The notes under the pieces were generated by a model. The model was not told the origin of the DNA, did not search any database, and saw only the letters and a program-made list of their open reading frames with translations. The position numbers were made by a program, and so were the translations under genes. A stretch of 64,000 nucleotides of DNA from Procambarus clarkii. Its lineage: Eukaryota > Arthropoda > Malacostraca > Decapoda > Cambaridae. The stretch covers positions 31,502,346 to 31,566,345 of the forward strand of contig NC_091193.1 in assembly GCF_040958095.1 (NCBI RefSeq), in the 5' to 3' direction. This document shows, piece after piece, positions 63,437 through 64,000 of this stretch (its first letter is position 1; each line of letters opens with the position of its first letter).

Positions 63437-64000
63437 AGTTGGAAATTCTGTTGGACGACATATTCGACCTCGAGACACAAAAGAAGGTCACTACCAAAGA
63501 TACCTTACAAGCAGAACTTATTGCAGAAGGAGGAAAGAATCGAGGCAACTACAGAAGCACCATACTGTCTCCCGAGCTTAAAGCGGCAGCTAAAAGCCTT
63601 CGTGAGAACAAGGAGATAGTTGTCAGGAGAGGTGACAAGTCGCCAATATATGTCATTCTTAAAAAAGACGAATATCTGGCGAAAATGAACATCGTACTCT
63701 CTGACCAAACTAAGTTCCAAAGGGTAACGAAGGACACTACAGCCGAATTAAAAGCAAAGGTCAACAAACTGATCGAAACTGTGTACGCCAAGAAATCCGG
63801 ACTCCACCTGCCAAAGATCATTGGGGAATATAAACCTGGATATGCGTATGGAAATGTCAAGACGCACAAGCCTGGAAACCCACTTCGGCCAATCATTAGC
63901 CAGATACCCACACCCACGTACAGACTGGCGAAGCGACTCAACGGCCTGCTGACGCCTTATGTTCCTTGCGCCTTCAGCCTGAAGTCTCCAAAGGAATTTG
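63437..64000 (+). CDS. second PLE copy, head-to-head, runs off the window
   Basis: Plus strand 63437-64000 is collinear with the reverse complement of 62819-63382 without gaps and with only about three differences seen (for example ATCGTACTC for ATCATACTC and GTGTACGCC for GTGAACGCC). It encodes ELEILLDDIFDLETQKK, LSPELKAAAKSLRENKEIVV and continues open through GYAYGNVKTHKPGNPLRPII to SLKSPKEF at the window end. The codons upstream (about GLDRVGLLKV) differ from copy 3, so the true start is unclear. Confidence 0.85.

Overview
The window looks like gene-poor nuclear DNA of an arthropod, most likely a decapod crustacean (crayfish or lobster group; this is inference). The grounds are an intron-containing C-type lectin gene with GT-AG splice sites, many tRNA-derived SINEs of a kind I associate with decapods, Penelope-like elements (PLEs) with GIY-YIG endonucleases, BEL/Pao, Ty3/Gypsy and non-LTR retrotransposons, very long (TA)n tracts, and TTAGG-type pentamer runs inside a small DNA element. 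Nothing prokaryotic is present.

Layout. 0.6-2.6 kb: SINE and a decayed BEL/Pao element. 4-6.9 kb: degenerate repeats, a minisatellite and long palindromes. 7.1-8.3 kb: decayed PLE. 8.4-11.1 kb: a decayed Gypsy element split by a MITE, a LINE 3' end and a foldback SINE pair. 11.4-12.9 kb: further SINEs, one flanked by a 14-bp target duplication. 12,988-24,824: a host C-type lectin domain gene of at least three exons (12988-13164, 15572-15695, 24692-24824) whose splice phases agree exactly. Its introns hold a 44-bp minisatellite, SINEs, BEL and Gypsy debris, a PLE split by an R2-type LINE, and a long CR1-like LINE. 25.4-30.3 kb: SINE, G-rich minisatellite, a terminal-inverted-repeat element, and two 3' fragments of R2-type LINEs.

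30,464-37,113 is a complete, young LTR element with 1.75-kb LTRs that encodes Gag and protease but no reverse transcriptase or integrase. 38.3-40.25 kb is a 279-bp satellite built from a tRNA-derived SINE. 40,370-45,75x is a minus-strand Gypsy-type element whose integrase lies upstream of reverse transcriptase (Gmr1-like order). 45.8-47.9 kb holds five copies of a 389-bp MITE separated by (TA)n. 48.0-55.6 kb is a tandem duplication (offset 3,745 bp) of PLE 3' end plus an 11-monomer 260-bp SINE satellite; the middle PLE copy is a hybrid of its neighbours, which points to unequal crossing-over. 55.6-63.4 kb is a near-complete PLE (minus strand) cut just after its YVDD catalytic motif by an intact 5.5-kb Gypsy element (LTRs 216 bp, TSD GGTAC). 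At 63.4 kb a second PLE starts head-to-head and runs off the window.

Working together: the only host gene seen is the lectin. Everything else is a mobile-element neighbourhood in which autonomous elements (PLE, CR1-like, Gypsy) probably supply enzymes to passengers (SINEs carrying the CR1-like tail, the Gag-only LTR element, MITEs), and (TA)n tracts mark most element borders.
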